A stretch of 6,779 nucleotides of DNA, taken from positions 1-6,779 of the forward strand of contig WLDW01000044.1 in NCBI GenBank assembly GCA_009704605.1, written 5' to 3'. A model generated the notes under the pieces. The model did no database searches. It was not told the origin of the DNA and saw only the letters and a program-made list of their open reading frames with translations. Positions 1-6,779 of the stretch are shown here, piece by piece. The stretch comes from Actinomycetota bacterium (GTDB taxonomy: Bacteria; Actinomycetota; Actinomycetes; Actinomycetales; Microbacteriaceae). The translations under genes and the position numbers were made by a program. The stretch's first letter is position 1; every line of letters starts with the position of its first letter.

Positions 1-503
1 GTGGCCTTCCTGCTGGTCAGGATAAAAAGAACCCGCCAGAGATCTTGAAGCACGAACCATACAAAACTCACTTGGCTTACGTCAAAGAACGCCGGACTTC
101 AGATGAGGCAAAAGCACTTCTTGACGAGGCACTTTCTTCAATCAAGGACCGAAGGGCGAAACTTGCCGAAGCTGCAAAGAAGCAGCTCAAGGAAGAAGCT
201 GCCCGAACAGCAGCAGCCAAAGCTCTGGCAGCAAAGATGGCAGCTGAAAAAGCTAAAGCAGCAAAGGCCGTCAAACCGGTCAAACCGGTCAAACCGGTTA
301 AGCCTGCAAAGGCAGTAAAGGTTGTGGCCAAGAAAGCTGCGAAGCCAGTTGCAAAGAAGCCAGTTGCAAAAAAACCTGCTGCCAAGAACTCGGCACCAGC
401 CAAAGTTGTTAGAAAAACTGCTAAATCGGCACCCAAGGCAAAGGTAAGTGCCAAGAAAGCTGCTACTAAAAAGAGCGCATCAAAGGTCGCTAAGAAGAAG
501 TAA
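1..503 (+). CDS. Unrecognised protein with histone H1-like Lys/Ala/Pro-rich C-terminal tail (5' partial)
   Basis: I do not recognise the family of the folded part. The frame is open from the left edge (first full codon at 3) to TAA at 501-503, giving 166 visible residues, so the gene probably starts upstream. A TTG at 45 could start a 152-residue protein but lacks a convincing Shine-Dalgarno sequence. The visible N-terminal part is mixed and charged, then becomes a predicted helix rich in Ala, Glu and Lys. Counting from the TTG, residues 69-152 contain no Asp or Glu and 30 Lys in 84 residues, with VKP and KPVAK repeats. Such tails are known in actinobacterial DNA- or RNA-binding proteins (HupB, topoisomerase I, RNase E-type proteins), where they bind nucleic acid electrostatically. 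Nucleic-acid binding is therefore inferred and not shown. The gene is convergent with pgi, 10 bp away. It could be a free H1-like protein or the tail of an enzyme. Confidence 0.7.
   Translation, partial: GLPAGQDKKNPPEILKHEPYKTHLAYVKERRTSDEAKALLDEALSSIKDRRAKLAEAAKKQLKEEAARTAAAKALAAKMAAEKAKAAKAVKPVKPVKPVKPAKAVKVVAKKAAKPVAKKPVAKKPAAKNSAPAKVVRKTAKSAPKAKVSAKKAATKKSASKVAKKK
270..305 (+). repeat. 9-bp tandem repeat encoding VKP units
   Basis: Three perfect copies of GTCAAACCG lie at 270-278, 279-287 and 288-296. A diverged fourth copy (GTTAAGCCT) follows at 297-305. The period is a multiple of three, so copy changes keep the reading frame. Each unit adds Val-Lys-Pro to the basic tail. Identical codons across the units suggest recent duplication by slippage. 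Confidence 0.9.
341..385 (+). repeat. 15-bp tandem repeat encoding KPVAK units
   Basis: Two perfect copies of GAAGCCAGTTGCAAA lie at 341-355 and 356-370. A degenerate third copy at 371-385 encodes KPAAK-like sequence. This is a second, independent in-frame repeat in the same basic tail, of a different unit length from the VKP array about 35 bp upstream. Confidence 0.85.
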
Positions 504-513
504 TCCCGAAAGA

Positions 514-2115
514 TTAGTTAGCTTCAATAAGCTTTTGGATTAGAGCCAGGGCGTTTTCTTTATCAGCGAAGCGGAGAGTTAGAACTGGCCTTCCCGCCGA
601 CGACAAGACGTTCGCATCTCCAACTGCTTGGGAGTTCATAAGTTCAGCAAAACCAAAATCACGTCCAGGAACCGGAATGTCCTCTCCCTCCATGCCTATT
701 AGCTGCAAGAAAACTCCTTGCGCGGGACCTCCCTTGTGGTACTGACCGGTGGAGTGCAGAAACCTAGGACCCCAACCAAAAGTCGTTGGCCTAGCTGAAA
801 TTCCCGCAATCACGACTCGAAGTTTCTCATAGGCAACATCGCGATTACGGTCGAGATAGGCATGTATGGCTAAGTAACTGTCTTTGTCGGCCGAATCTAA
901 GAACAAGCGAAGTGCTTCTCGGAGTGTTGAGCTAGGCCCTAAGTCCAAGTTTCTTGCAAACACTTCAATTCCAGATTCTGTAAACAGGGAACTTTGGTTA
1001 GCTGATTTGTTCTCCAAGAAAGCACGGGACGCAACCTTTGCGGACTCAACATCTGGCTGATCGAATGGATTCACTCCAAGTAGCTTGGCTGCAACAACTG
1101 TTGCGACCTCCCATAGAAGAAGTTGGCTGCCCAAAGGCCCAGACACAGCAACATCAAAGTTAACCTCGGACACCTTGTCGACAAGTCCCACTGTCAAAAA
1201 GTCATCTGCAAGCGTCTTGAGTTCAGGGGAGTTGCTTTTTAGGACAATCGGTAAAACTCCACGGCCAATCTTTCCCATGGACTCGGCAATTAACTGCTCC
1301 ATCCAATCCCCAAGGCCTACGATTTGATTACTGACCGGAACAATCCCCATTTTGTCTTTGAAGCCATTGCTTGACGCACTTCTGGCCATGGCCACTCCTA
1401 GAACTAAGCCAGGATTTCCTGGTTCATCACGGCACAAGACCTCAGCTGCGGCAATCGCATCTAAAAGGATTGGTTTCATGTAAACGCCTGCAAGCATCGA
1501 TGGAACAACCCCAAAAGCCGTAAGCGCGGAGAATCTTCCTCCGACACTGGGGTTTGAAAGAAAAGTACGATAACCATCTGCTGTGGCTTGTTTTTGCATT
1601 GGGGAGCCTGGATCGGTGACAATAATGATTCTTTCGGTCTTATCGATACCGGCGCAATCAAAGGCATCCTCGAATGCACGTTTTTGCGAATCGGTCTCAA
1701 CGGTGGAACCCGACTTCGAGGATACGACAACGATGGTTCGACCAAGATCCTTCGACAAGGCTGCACTCACTTGGGAAGGGTAAGTAGAATCCAGAACAAC
1801 CAACTCAACACCAGCTGTTGCTGCAATGACCTCTGGTGCTAGTGAGGACCCTCCCATGCCACAGAGCACGATTCTAGAGAGTCCTTTTCCTTGGTGTTCT
1901 GTTCTAAGGGTGCTTAGCTCAGGTAGTAGCTCTAGCGACTGCCTTGCAGCATCCACCCAGCCAAGTCGAATAGAAGACTCGGCCTCAGCTTCTTGGCCCC
2001 AGATGGTGTGGTCCTTGGCGAAGATTCTGCTGGCGATTTTCTCGCGCACTAGTTCCGGTACAAAGAGTTCAACCGCTGCCGCTGACGCACCCCTTGTTGC
2101 GACTTCAAAATTCAT
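514..2115 (-). CDS. pgi: Glucose-6-phosphate isomerase, Tal-Pgi-fusion-like type
   Basis: Cytoplasmic enzyme interconverting glucose-6-phosphate and fructose-6-phosphate, 533 residues. The two sugar-isomerase (SIS) domains are visible. The first has GMGGSSLAPE at 86-95 and the phosphate-binding SKSGSTVET at 133-141, followed by VGGRFSALTAFG at 191-202. The second has the ESMGK motif at 278-282, whose Glu278 matches the usual catalytic base, and the HSTGQYHKGGP motif at 454-464, with Lys461 as the conserved C-terminal active-site lysine. The GMGGSSLAPE form resembles the Pgi half of bifunctional transaldolase/Pgi proteins more than classic E. coli Pgi. The start is ATG at 2115-2113, with AAGG six bases upstream inside the end of tal. 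Its A is shared with the tal stop (TAATG), so translation is probably coupled. It is last in the operon, and no zwf, opcA or pgl follows. The enzymatic call is secure; the subfamily assignment is from memory of motifs. Confidence 0.95.
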   Translation of the reverse strand: MNFEVATRGASAAAVELFVPELVREKIASRIFAKDHTIWGQEAEAESSIRLGWVDAARQSLELLPELSTLRTEHQGKGLSRIVLCGMGGSSLAPEVIAATAGVELVVLDSTYPSQVSAALSKDLGRTIVVVSSKSGSTVETDSQKRAFEDAFDCAGIDKTERIIIVTDPGSPMQKQATADGYRTFLSNPSVGGRFSALTAFGVVPSMLAGVYMKPILLDAIAAAEVLCRDEPGNPGLVLGVAMARSASSNGFKDKMGIVPVSNQIVGLGDWMEQLIAESMGKIGRGVLPIVLKSNSPELKTLADDFLTVGLVDKVSEVNFDVAVSGPLGSQLLLWEVATVVAAKLLGVNPFDQPDVESAKVASRAFLENKSANQSSLFTESGIEVFARNLDLGPSSTLREALRLFLDSADKDSYLAIHAYLDRNRDVAYEKLRVVIAGISARPTTFGWGPRFLHSTGQYHKGGPAQGVFLQLIGMEGEDIPVPGRDFGFAELMNSQAVGDANVLSSAGRPVLTLRFADKENALALIQKLIEAN

Positions 2116-3218
2116 TAGTTACCTTGCAGCGCCTTCGATACGGTTTCTAGAAGGTCATTCCAAGAGGCGACAAATTTGTCGACACCTTCTGACTCCAGCA
2201 AAGCGACAACTTCGTCGTAGGAGACTCCCAGATCACTAAGTTCGGCGAGAACTGTTCTGGAGGACGCGTACTCTCCAGTGATGGTGTCGGGGGAGATGAC
2301 ACCGTGATCAAATACTGCCTCCATGGTGGCCTCAGGCATAGTGTTCACAAGCTCTGGTGCAATCAACTCAGTGACATACAAGGTGTCTGGTAGTGACGGG
2401 TCCTTGACCCCGGTAGAAGCCATGAGTGGTCGCTGCTTGTTCGCTCCAGCATTCTGCAGGTCCTTCCATTCAGACGCCGCAAACTCTGTCTCAAAAAGCT
2501 CGTAGGCCAATCTCGCGTTCGCAAGAGCTGCCTTTGATTTCAAGTCAAGTGCTTGCTTGGTGCCAATAGCTTCAAGCCTCTTATTGATTTCAGTGTCAAC
2601 GCGAGAGACAAAAAATGACGCGACCGAATGAATCTTTGATAAATCGTGTCCGTTCTGCTTTGCCTTGTTGATACCGTCCTTGAACGACTTGATAACAAGT
2701 TCGTAGCGCTGAAGTGAGAAAATAAGCGTGACGTTGACAGAAATACCAGCAGCTAGAACTTCAGTGATTGCGCTAAGCCCTGGAATAGTGGCCGGAATCT
2801 TGATCATTACATTCTCACGGTCTACGGCTTTGAAAAGCTCCTTAGCCTGCGTAACCGTCTTAGCGGAGTCCATCGCAATACCTGGTTCTACTTCAATTGA
2901 CACACGTCCATCAACACCATTGGTCGATTTGTATACGCCAGCAAAAACATCGCACGCCATGCGAACATCCTGAGTAGTCGCTTCGAAAATAGCCTCTGAT
3001 GCTGACGCGCCCCTAGCGGAGAGCTCAGCAAGCTGAGCAGCGTACGCATCACCTTTCGAGAAGGCACCGGCAAATATAGTTGGGTTCGTAGTTACCCCAG
3101 AAACTGCCCGAGACTTTATGAGCTCAGCGAGTGAGCCTGATCGAATGCGATCTCTTGATAGATCATCAAGCCAGATACTCACGCCAGCTTTGTCTAAGTT
3201 ATGAAGTGGAGAGCTCAT
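2115..3218 (-). CDS. tal: Transaldolase
   Basis: Transfers a dihydroxyacetone unit from sedoheptulose-7-phosphate to glyceraldehyde-3-phosphate, giving erythrose-4-phosphate and fructose-6-phosphate, in the non-oxidative pentose phosphate pathway in the cytoplasm. The 367-residue length fits the long actinobacterial transaldolases. The opening SIWLDDLSR supplies Asp18. VTTNPTIF lies at 42-49. The motif IKIPAT at 139-144 carries Lys140, which aligns by motif with the Schiff-base lysine of E. coli TalB (Lys132). SFFVSRVD further on is the usual late barrel motif. The ATG at 3218-3216 overlaps the tkt stop by four bases (ATGA), and a purine-rich GGGAAGAA at 3230-3223 lies just upstream, so tal is cotranscribed and probably translationally coupled to tkt. 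The stop shares one base with the pgi start. All key residues I looked for are present. Confidence 0.97.
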   Translation of the reverse strand: MSSPLHNLDKAGVSIWLDDLSRDRIRSGSLAELIKSRAVSGVTTNPTIFAGAFSKGDAYAAQLAELSARGASASEAIFEATTQDVRMACDVFAGVYKSTNGVDGRVSIEVEPGIAMDSAKTVTQAKELFKAVDRENVMIKIPATIPGLSAITEVLAAGISVNVTLIFSLQRYELVIKSFKDGINKAKQNGHDLSKIHSVASFFVSRVDTEINKRLEAIGTKQALDLKSKAALANARLAYELFETEFAASEWKDLQNAGANKQRPLMASTGVKDPSLPDTLYVTELIAPELVNTMPEATMEAVFDHGVISPDTITGEYASSRTVLAELSDLGVSYDEVVALLESEGVDKFVASWNDLLETVSKALQGN

Positions 3219-5305
3219 TTGCTTCTTCCCAGCACAGCTTTAGCCTTGGCTACAACAGCCTCGGTAGTAATGCCAAACTTTGTGAAGAGGGTCTTGTAGT
3301 CAGCAGAGGCCCCGTAGTGCTCAATAGACACCGAATCGCCCTGTGGAACATACTTTGACCAGCCAAGTGCCAATCCTGCCTCCACCGACACCCTGGCCTG
3401 AACGCTGGCTGGAAGAACGCTCTCGCGATAGGAATCGGATTGCTCCTCGAACCAATCAACGCACGGCATCGAAACAACACGAGTTTTGATTCCGCTTTGC
3501 TCCAGCTCAAGCCTGGCAGCTATAGCCAGTTGAACCTCAGAGCCTGTTGCGATGAGGATGAGCTGTGGTTTCTTATCTGACGCGTCAACTAAAACATAGC
3601 CACCAAACTCCACATTGCTTGCGGAAGAGAGAATCTGACCAGTTGAATCAGCCGCACTTCGATCAAGCACTGGAATGTTCTGCCTCGTGAGGGCGATTCC
3701 AGCGGGACCAACCCTTCTAGAAAGAACCTTCTTCCATGCGACGCTTACTTCATTGGCATCTGCAGGCCTTACGATGTCCAGGCCAGGAATCGCCCTTAGG
3801 GTTGCTAGCTGTTCAATTGGCTGATGTGTAGGACCATCTTCACCTAGAGCTATCGAGTCATGAGTCCAGACAAAAATTGAAGGGACTTTCATCAAAGCTG
3901 CTAGGCGAACAGCCGGTCTCATGTAATCGCTGAAAATCAAGAAGGTTCCACCGTAGGAGCGTGTTTTTCCATGAAGAGAGATTCCGTTCAGTATCGAACC
4001 CATAGCGTGCTCCCTGATTCCAAAGTGCATCACGCGTCCGTAATTCTCACCCGTGAACTCGTGCGTTGAGTGAATCTCCGGCACAAAAGACTTAGCACCG
4101 GAAATTGTCGTGTTGTTGGATTCAGCAAGGTCTGCCGATCCACCCCATAGCTCCGGCATCACCTTTGCGATTGCATTGAGCACTTTTCCAGACGCAGCGC
4201 GAGTCGAGACATCAGTACCCGCATCAAAAAAAGGCAGAACAGAATCAAAATCTGGAAGCTCGCCATTTTCTAAACGATCGAACAGTGCGGCATTTTCTGG
4301 ATTTGACTTCCTCCAGGCCTGGAAGTTGCTTTCCCACTCAGTATGAACATCCCTGCTGCGGTCTCTGAGCCCTCTGGTGTAACTGATGACAGCGTCGGAT
4401 ACCTGGAAGCTCTTGGATGGATCAAAGCCAAGAACAGACTTCAGCCCCGCAAGCTCCTCAGCACCCAAGGCAGAGCCGTGAACCTTGCCAGTGTTTTGCT
4501 TAGTTGGCGCTGGCCATCCAATAATGGTTCGAATAGTGATAAGCGATGGCTTATCGGTTTCGGCTTTGGCTTTCTGGATTGCAGAGTAAAGCTCCTGCAT
4601 GTCTTCAACGTATTCGCCAGATTTTTTCCAATTGACAACCTGGACGTGCCAACCGTATGACTCATAACGATTCTCAAGATCTTCAGTGAACGCAATCTTG
4701 GTGTCATCTTCAATTGATATCTGGTTCGAGTCATACAAGACAACTAGATTGCCAAGCTTCTGGTGGCCGGCAAGCGACGACGCTTCGGAGGTGACACCTT
4801 CTTGCATGTCACCATCGCCAGCGATGCAGAAGATGTAGTGATCAAAAGGGCTAGTTCCAGCAGGTGCCGATGGGTCAAAGAGCCCTCTTTCGAACCTTGC
4901 TGCGTAGGCAAAACCAACTGCAGAAGCAAGACCTTGACCCAGTGGTCCAGTCGTTATTTCAACGCCCTTGGTGTGTCCGTACTCAGGGTGTCCTGGAGTG
5001 AGGGAATCCCAGGTTCGAAGTGCTTGAAGATCTGATAGCTCGAGTCCGTAACCAGTGAGGTACAACTGGTTGTAAAGGGTTAGAGAAGAATGTCCGACAC
5101 TGAGAATAAAGCGATCCCTGCCAACCCAATCCGGGTTTGCTGGGTCATGCCTGAGAACTTTCTGGAACAGAAGATGGGCTACTGGAGCCAAAGAAATTGC
5201 CGTACCTGGGTGGCCATTACCGACTTTTTCAACCGCGTCAGCAGCTAGAACTCTGGCAGTATCAACCGCTTCTTGGTCTAGCTTTGACCACTCAAGATTG
5301 CTCAT
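3215..5305 (-). CDS. tkt: Transketolase
   Basis: Thiamine-diphosphate- and divalent-metal-dependent transfer of two-carbon ketol units between pentose, heptose, hexose and tetrose phosphates. It serves the non-oxidative pentose phosphate pathway in the cytoplasm. At 696 residues it is full length for actinobacteria. The N-terminal pyrophosphate domain shows His32 in GNGHPG, His72 in GHSS, His106 in TPGHPEYG, the cofactor motif GDGDMQEG at 163-170 with Asn194, and His276. The pyrimidine domain has Arg368, GGSADL at 387-392, the catalytic Glu431 in GIREHAM, and GEDGPTHQP at 487-495. The C-terminal domain ends with a typical [15 protein letters not shown] stretch. The ATG at 5305-5303 is preceded by AGGTAGG, a good ribosome binding site. 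It is the first gene of tkt-tal-pgi and is transcribed from the gap shared with ctaB. No anomaly was seen. Confidence 0.98.
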   Translation of the reverse strand: MSNLEWSKLDQEAVDTARVLAADAVEKVGNGHPGTAISLAPVAHLLFQKVLRHDPANPDWVGRDRFILSVGHSSLTLYNQLYLTGYGLELSDLQALRTWDSLTPGHPEYGHTKGVEITTGPLGQGLASAVGFAYAARFERGLFDPSAPAGTSPFDHYIFCIAGDGDMQEGVTSEASSLAGHQKLGNLVVLYDSNQISIEDDTKIAFTEDLENRYESYGWHVQVVNWKKSGEYVEDMQELYSAIQKAKAETDKPSLITIRTIIGWPAPTKQNTGKVHGSALGAEELAGLKSVLGFDPSKSFQVSDAVISYTRGLRDRSRDVHTEWESNFQAWRKSNPENAALFDRLENGELPDFDSVLPFFDAGTDVSTRAASGKVLNAIAKVMPELWGGSADLAESNNTTISGAKSFVPEIHSTHEFTGENYGRVMHFGIREHAMGSILNGISLHGKTRSYGGTFLIFSDYMRPAVRLAALMKVPSIFVWTHDSIALGEDGPTHQPIEQLATLRAIPGLDIVRPADANEVSVAWKKVLSRRVGPAGIALTRQNIPVLDRSAADSTGQILSSASNVEFGGYVLVDASDKKPQLILIATGSEVQLAIAARLELEQSGIKTRVVSMPCVDWFEEQSDSYRESVLPASVQARVSVEAGLALGWSKYVPQGDSVSIEHYGASADYKTLFTKFGITTEAVVAKAKAVLGRSK

Positions 5306-5307
5306 AA

Positions 5308-5314
5308 CCTACCT
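5308..5314 (-). promoter_or_regulatory. Ribosome binding site of tkt
   Basis: On the minus strand AGGTAGG precedes the ATG at 5305 by two bases. The first AGG sits at -9 to -7, a workable Shine-Dalgarno distance. It supports the chosen tkt start. Confidence 0.6.
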
Positions 5315-5360
5315 GTTCACGTGTCAAACCAGACTTTGCGCGGAATGTCCACCAAACAAG

Positions 5361-5380
5361 CTTTACCCTTGGGATAAAAG
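5361..5380. promoter_or_regulatory. Imperfect inverted repeat, possible operator
   Basis: CTTTACCC is followed by TT and then GGGATAAAAG. The arms pair (CTTTA-CCC with GGG-TAAAG) if two single A insertions in the right arm are allowed. The two-base spacer is too short for a good RNA hairpin loop, so a protein-binding dyad is more plausible than a terminator. The site is about 60 bp upstream of tkt and 100 bp upstream of ctaB. No regulator can be named. Confidence 0.3.
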
Positions 5381-5463
5381 TTGAGGTTTTCCACGACCTT
5401 ACGATTTACCTTACACATATAGCCAGCAGACTCTTGGTTGCGCAGGGCTACAAGTTGGTCGCT

Positions 5464-5469
5464 TAGACT
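5464..5469 (+). promoter_or_regulatory. Candidate -10 element for ctaB
   Basis: TAGACT fits the actinobacterial TAnnnT -10 pattern. Transcription would start about 5475-5477, leaving a leader of only a few bases before the ATG at 5481. No good -35 lies at normal spacing; TTGCGC at 5438-5443 would need a 20-bp spacer. The lack of any Shine-Dalgarno sequence before ctaB agrees with a near-leaderless transcript, but the hexamer is short and could be chance. Confidence 0.35.
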
Positions 5470-5480
5470 TAAATCAAATC

Positions 5481-6407
5481 ATGAGCTCTCAAACCTTAGA
5501 AACCTTGCCTGTCAGGCTTGGTTTCTGGCGCAAAGCCAAGGCCTATTTTGACCTCACTAAACCGAGGGTTATTGAACTTCTTCTAATCGCCACGGTTCCG
5601 ACCATGATTCTTGCCCAACGTGGCATTCCAGACCCCTGGCTCGTGATTGCCACGGTGTTCGGTGGAGCGTTGAGTGCGGGAAGTGCAAACTCCTTTAATT
5701 GCTACATTGATCGCGACATCGACAAGATTATGGGTCGAACAAAAGGCCGTCCACTAGTCACTGGAGACCTGTCTCCAAAAGAGGCATATCTGTTCGCATG
5801 GGCTCTCGGCGTTCTCTCTGTGGTCTGGCTCGCAGTCATAGTTAATCCACTGGCCGCAGCACTTTCGCTGGCCGCGATACTGTTTTATGTCTTTGTTTAT
5901 ACATTGCTACTGAAGCGTCGCACCCCACAAAACATCGTCTGGGGCGGTGCTGCAGGGGCAATGCCAGTTCTCATTGGGTGGGCTGCGGTTACTGGTGAAC
6001 TGAATGCTGCAGCGTGGGTATTGTTCATAATTGTTTTCCTATGGACCCCACCGCACTACTGGCCACTTTCGCTTAGGTACAAAGCCGAATACAGCGACGC
6101 TGGGGTTCCGATGCTCCCAGTAGTTCGAAACAATCAAACAGTTGGCGTGCAGATTGTTTTGTATGCCTGGGCGCTGGTTGCCTCAACGCTGTTGCTGATT
6201 CCACTTGGTGAGATGGGTATCATCTACACGGCAACGGCTCTAGTTACTGGCGCTCTGTTTCTCATGGAATCACACCGCCTAAACGCTGAGGCGAGAAAGG
6301 GTGAGATCAAAAACCCAATGAGGCTCTTTCATGGGTCGATAACATACCTGACGGTTTTGTTTGTTGCTATTGCGCTTGATCCGCTATTTTTCTTTGATCT
6401 CTTCTAG
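5481..6407 (+). CDS. ctaB: Protoheme IX farnesyltransferase (heme O synthase)
   Basis: Integral membrane UbiA-family prenyltransferase that attaches a farnesyl group to protoheme IX to make heme O, the precursor of heme A for terminal oxidases. At 308 residues it is full length. The opening [11 protein letters not shown] at 25-35 is typical of the family. The first Asp-rich motif is N73-x3-D77-x3-D81, running into RTKGRPL at 86-92. The second conserved loop has WTPPHYW at 188-194 and [11 protein letters not shown] at 204-214. I count eight to nine hydrophobic segments, at roughly 30-45, 53-72, 103-121, 124-143, 153-170, 177-190, 221-240, 246-262 and 287-304. The ATG at 5481 is the only sensible start and has no Shine-Dalgarno sequence. 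It is divergent from tkt, a common actinobacterial neighbourhood. The last 24 bp, including the stop, overlap the 3' end of phr on the other strand. Confidence 0.97.
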   Translation: MSSQTLETLPVRLGFWRKAKAYFDLTKPRVIELLLIATVPTMILAQRGIPDPWLVIATVFGGALSAGSANSFNCYIDRDIDKIMGRTKGRPLVTGDLSPKEAYLFAWALGVLSVVWLAVIVNPLAAALSLAAILFYVFVYTLLLKRRTPQNIVWGGAAGAMPVLIGWAAVTGELNAAAWVLFIIVFLWTPPHYWPLSLRYKAEYSDAGVPMLPVVRNNQTVGVQIVLYAWALVASTLLLIPLGEMGIIYTATALVTGALFLMESHRLNAEARKGEIKNPMRLFHGSITYLTVLFVAIALDPLFFFDLF

Positions 6408-6779
6408 TCTCCGCAGGCTTTCGTCACGTTCTTTCGAGTGATCGAGCATCGGTTCGGGGTACCCATTTATGAGCCCATCAACTAGTAACCAAGGCTCGTG
6501 CACTTCAGCTCCTTCAAGGTGTGAAAGCTCCGGAATGTACTTACGAACATAGTTACCATCTGGATCGAATTTGTATCCTTGCAAAATCGGATTGAATACT
6601 CGGTAGTAGGGCGAGGCATCTGTTCCGCAACCAGCCGTCCACTGCCAGCCATGCGAGTTCGAAGCAGGATCAAAATCAGATAAACACTGCTCAAACCAGT
6701 CTGCCCCCTGCTGCCACTCCAAATGCAAGTCCTTAACAAGAAAACTTGCAACAATCATGCGCACCCGGTTGTGCATCCA
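6384..6779 (-). CDS. phr: Deoxyribodipyrimidine photolyase, C-terminal part (5' partial)
   Basis: The last 131 residues of a class I cryptochrome/photolyase-family protein; the gene continues beyond the right edge. The visible part is the helical FAD-binding domain. WMHNRVRM at the edge, the DFDPASN segment, GWQW, then [13 protein letters not shown] and [16 protein letters not shown] are all strongly conserved in CPD photolyases. The Asn of PASN, the Asp six residues before it and the first Trp of GWQW match, by spacing, Asn378, Asp372 and Trp382 of E. coli PhrB (FAD contacts and electron-transfer chain). The expected role is light-driven repair of cyclobutane pyrimidine dimers, the electron coming from reduced FAD. 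The antenna domain is outside the window, so the second chromophore cannot be judged. The stop at 6386-6384 lies inside ctaB. A cryptochrome or a (6-4) enzyme is less likely. Confidence 0.93.
   Translation of the reverse strand, partial: WMHNRVRMIVASFLVKDLHLEWQQGADWFEQCLSDFDPASNSHGWQWTAGCGTDASPYYRVFNPILQGYKFDPDGNYVRKYIPELSHLEGAEVHEPWLLVDGLINGYPEPMLDHSKERDESLRRLEEIKEK

Larger units (their letters stand above)
5306..5480. promoter_or_regulatory. Divergent tkt/ctaB intergenic regulatory region
   Basis: This is the only sizeable noncoding gap in the window. The genes on both sides read away from it, so it must contain the promoter of the tkt-tal-pgi operon (minus strand) and that of ctaB (plus strand). 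I could not identify a strong -35/-10 pair for tkt. Visible structure includes an imperfect dyad at 5361-5380, a spaced pair of ACCTTAC at 5396-5402 and 5408-5414 (GTAAGGT on the minus strand), and a TAGACT hexamer close to ctaB. Function is inferred from gene orientation. Confidence 0.75.

Noticed and set aside
77..454. A 125-codon open frame on the minus strand opposite the Lys-rich gene
   Set aside because: It is the mirror of repeated AAG/AAA and GCA/GCT codons, giving a Phe/Ala/Leu-rich product that contains the antisense of the repeats. No ribosome binding site or family resemblance.
520..536. AGCTT-CAAT-AAGCT hairpin followed by T residues as a terminator
   Set aside because: The stem is only five pairs with one GC pair, it lies within the last codons of pgi, and the T run is four bases; too weak to annotate.
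1826..2239. A 137-codon plus-strand open frame across the pgi/tal junction
   Set aside because: It lies antisense to two well-supported enzymes, has Ser-rich low-quality composition and no recognisable motif; a shadow frame.
4343..4660. A 105-codon plus-strand open frame inside tkt
   Set aside because: It overlaps conserved transketolase sequence on the other strand and shows no motif or start signal.
5322..5327. Perfect TTGACA on the minus strand, a consensus -35 for tkt
   Set aside because: It sits so close to the tkt ATG that the matching -10 would fall at or inside the start codon region; no -10 is there. Probably chance within the leader.
1..6779. A novel defence, mobile or biosynthetic system
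   Set aside because: All complete genes are central carbon metabolism, heme synthesis or DNA repair with standard motifs. No transposase, integrase, toxin, CRISPR repeats or unusual domain fusion is visible.

Overview
The window reads as chromosomal DNA from a small-genome actinobacterium. The best guess is a freshwater Microbacteriaceae of the Rhodoluna/Aquiluna (Luna) type. The reasons are actinobacterial-type protein sequences, a base composition much closer to balanced than in high-GC actinobacteria, a long Lys/Ala-rich histone-like tail, the tkt-tal-pgi order with ctaB divergent from tkt, and very tight gene packing. The taxonomic placement is inferred from protein resemblance and gene order, not from a marker gene.

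Layout, left to right. At 1-503 (+) is the end of an unrecognised gene whose product finishes in a highly basic, repeat-built Lys/Ala/Pro tail. Convergent to it, with a 10-bp gap, is a three-gene minus-strand operon. In transcription order it is tkt (transketolase, 5305-3215), tal (transaldolase, 3218-2115) and pgi (glucose-6-phosphate isomerase, 2115-514), joined by an ATGA overlap and a TAATG overlap. The 175-bp gap 5306-5480 is the only real intergenic space and must hold divergent promoters. ctaB (heme O synthase/protoheme farnesyltransferase) runs rightward at 5481-6407. Its 3' end overlaps by 24 bp the 3' end of a convergent photolyase gene (phr), which leaves the window at its right edge.

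How the genes work together. Tkt and Tal carry the reversible non-oxidative pentose phosphate shunt. Pgi links its fructose-6-phosphate to glucose-6-phosphate, so one transcript covers hexose/pentose interconversion. CtaB makes heme O for aa3/bo-type terminal oxidases. Its divergent placement beside tkt is a familiar actinobacterial arrangement. Photolyase repairs UV-induced pyrimidine dimers and fits a sunlit habitat.

I found no mobile element, CRISPR array, RNA gene or clearly new system. The points most worth a second look are the repeat-built basic tail, the Pgi type (it resembles the Pgi half of fused Tal-Pgi enzymes yet is encoded separately here), the absence of zwf/opcA/pgl directly after pgi, and the unusual ctaB start, which has no Shine-Dalgarno sequence.
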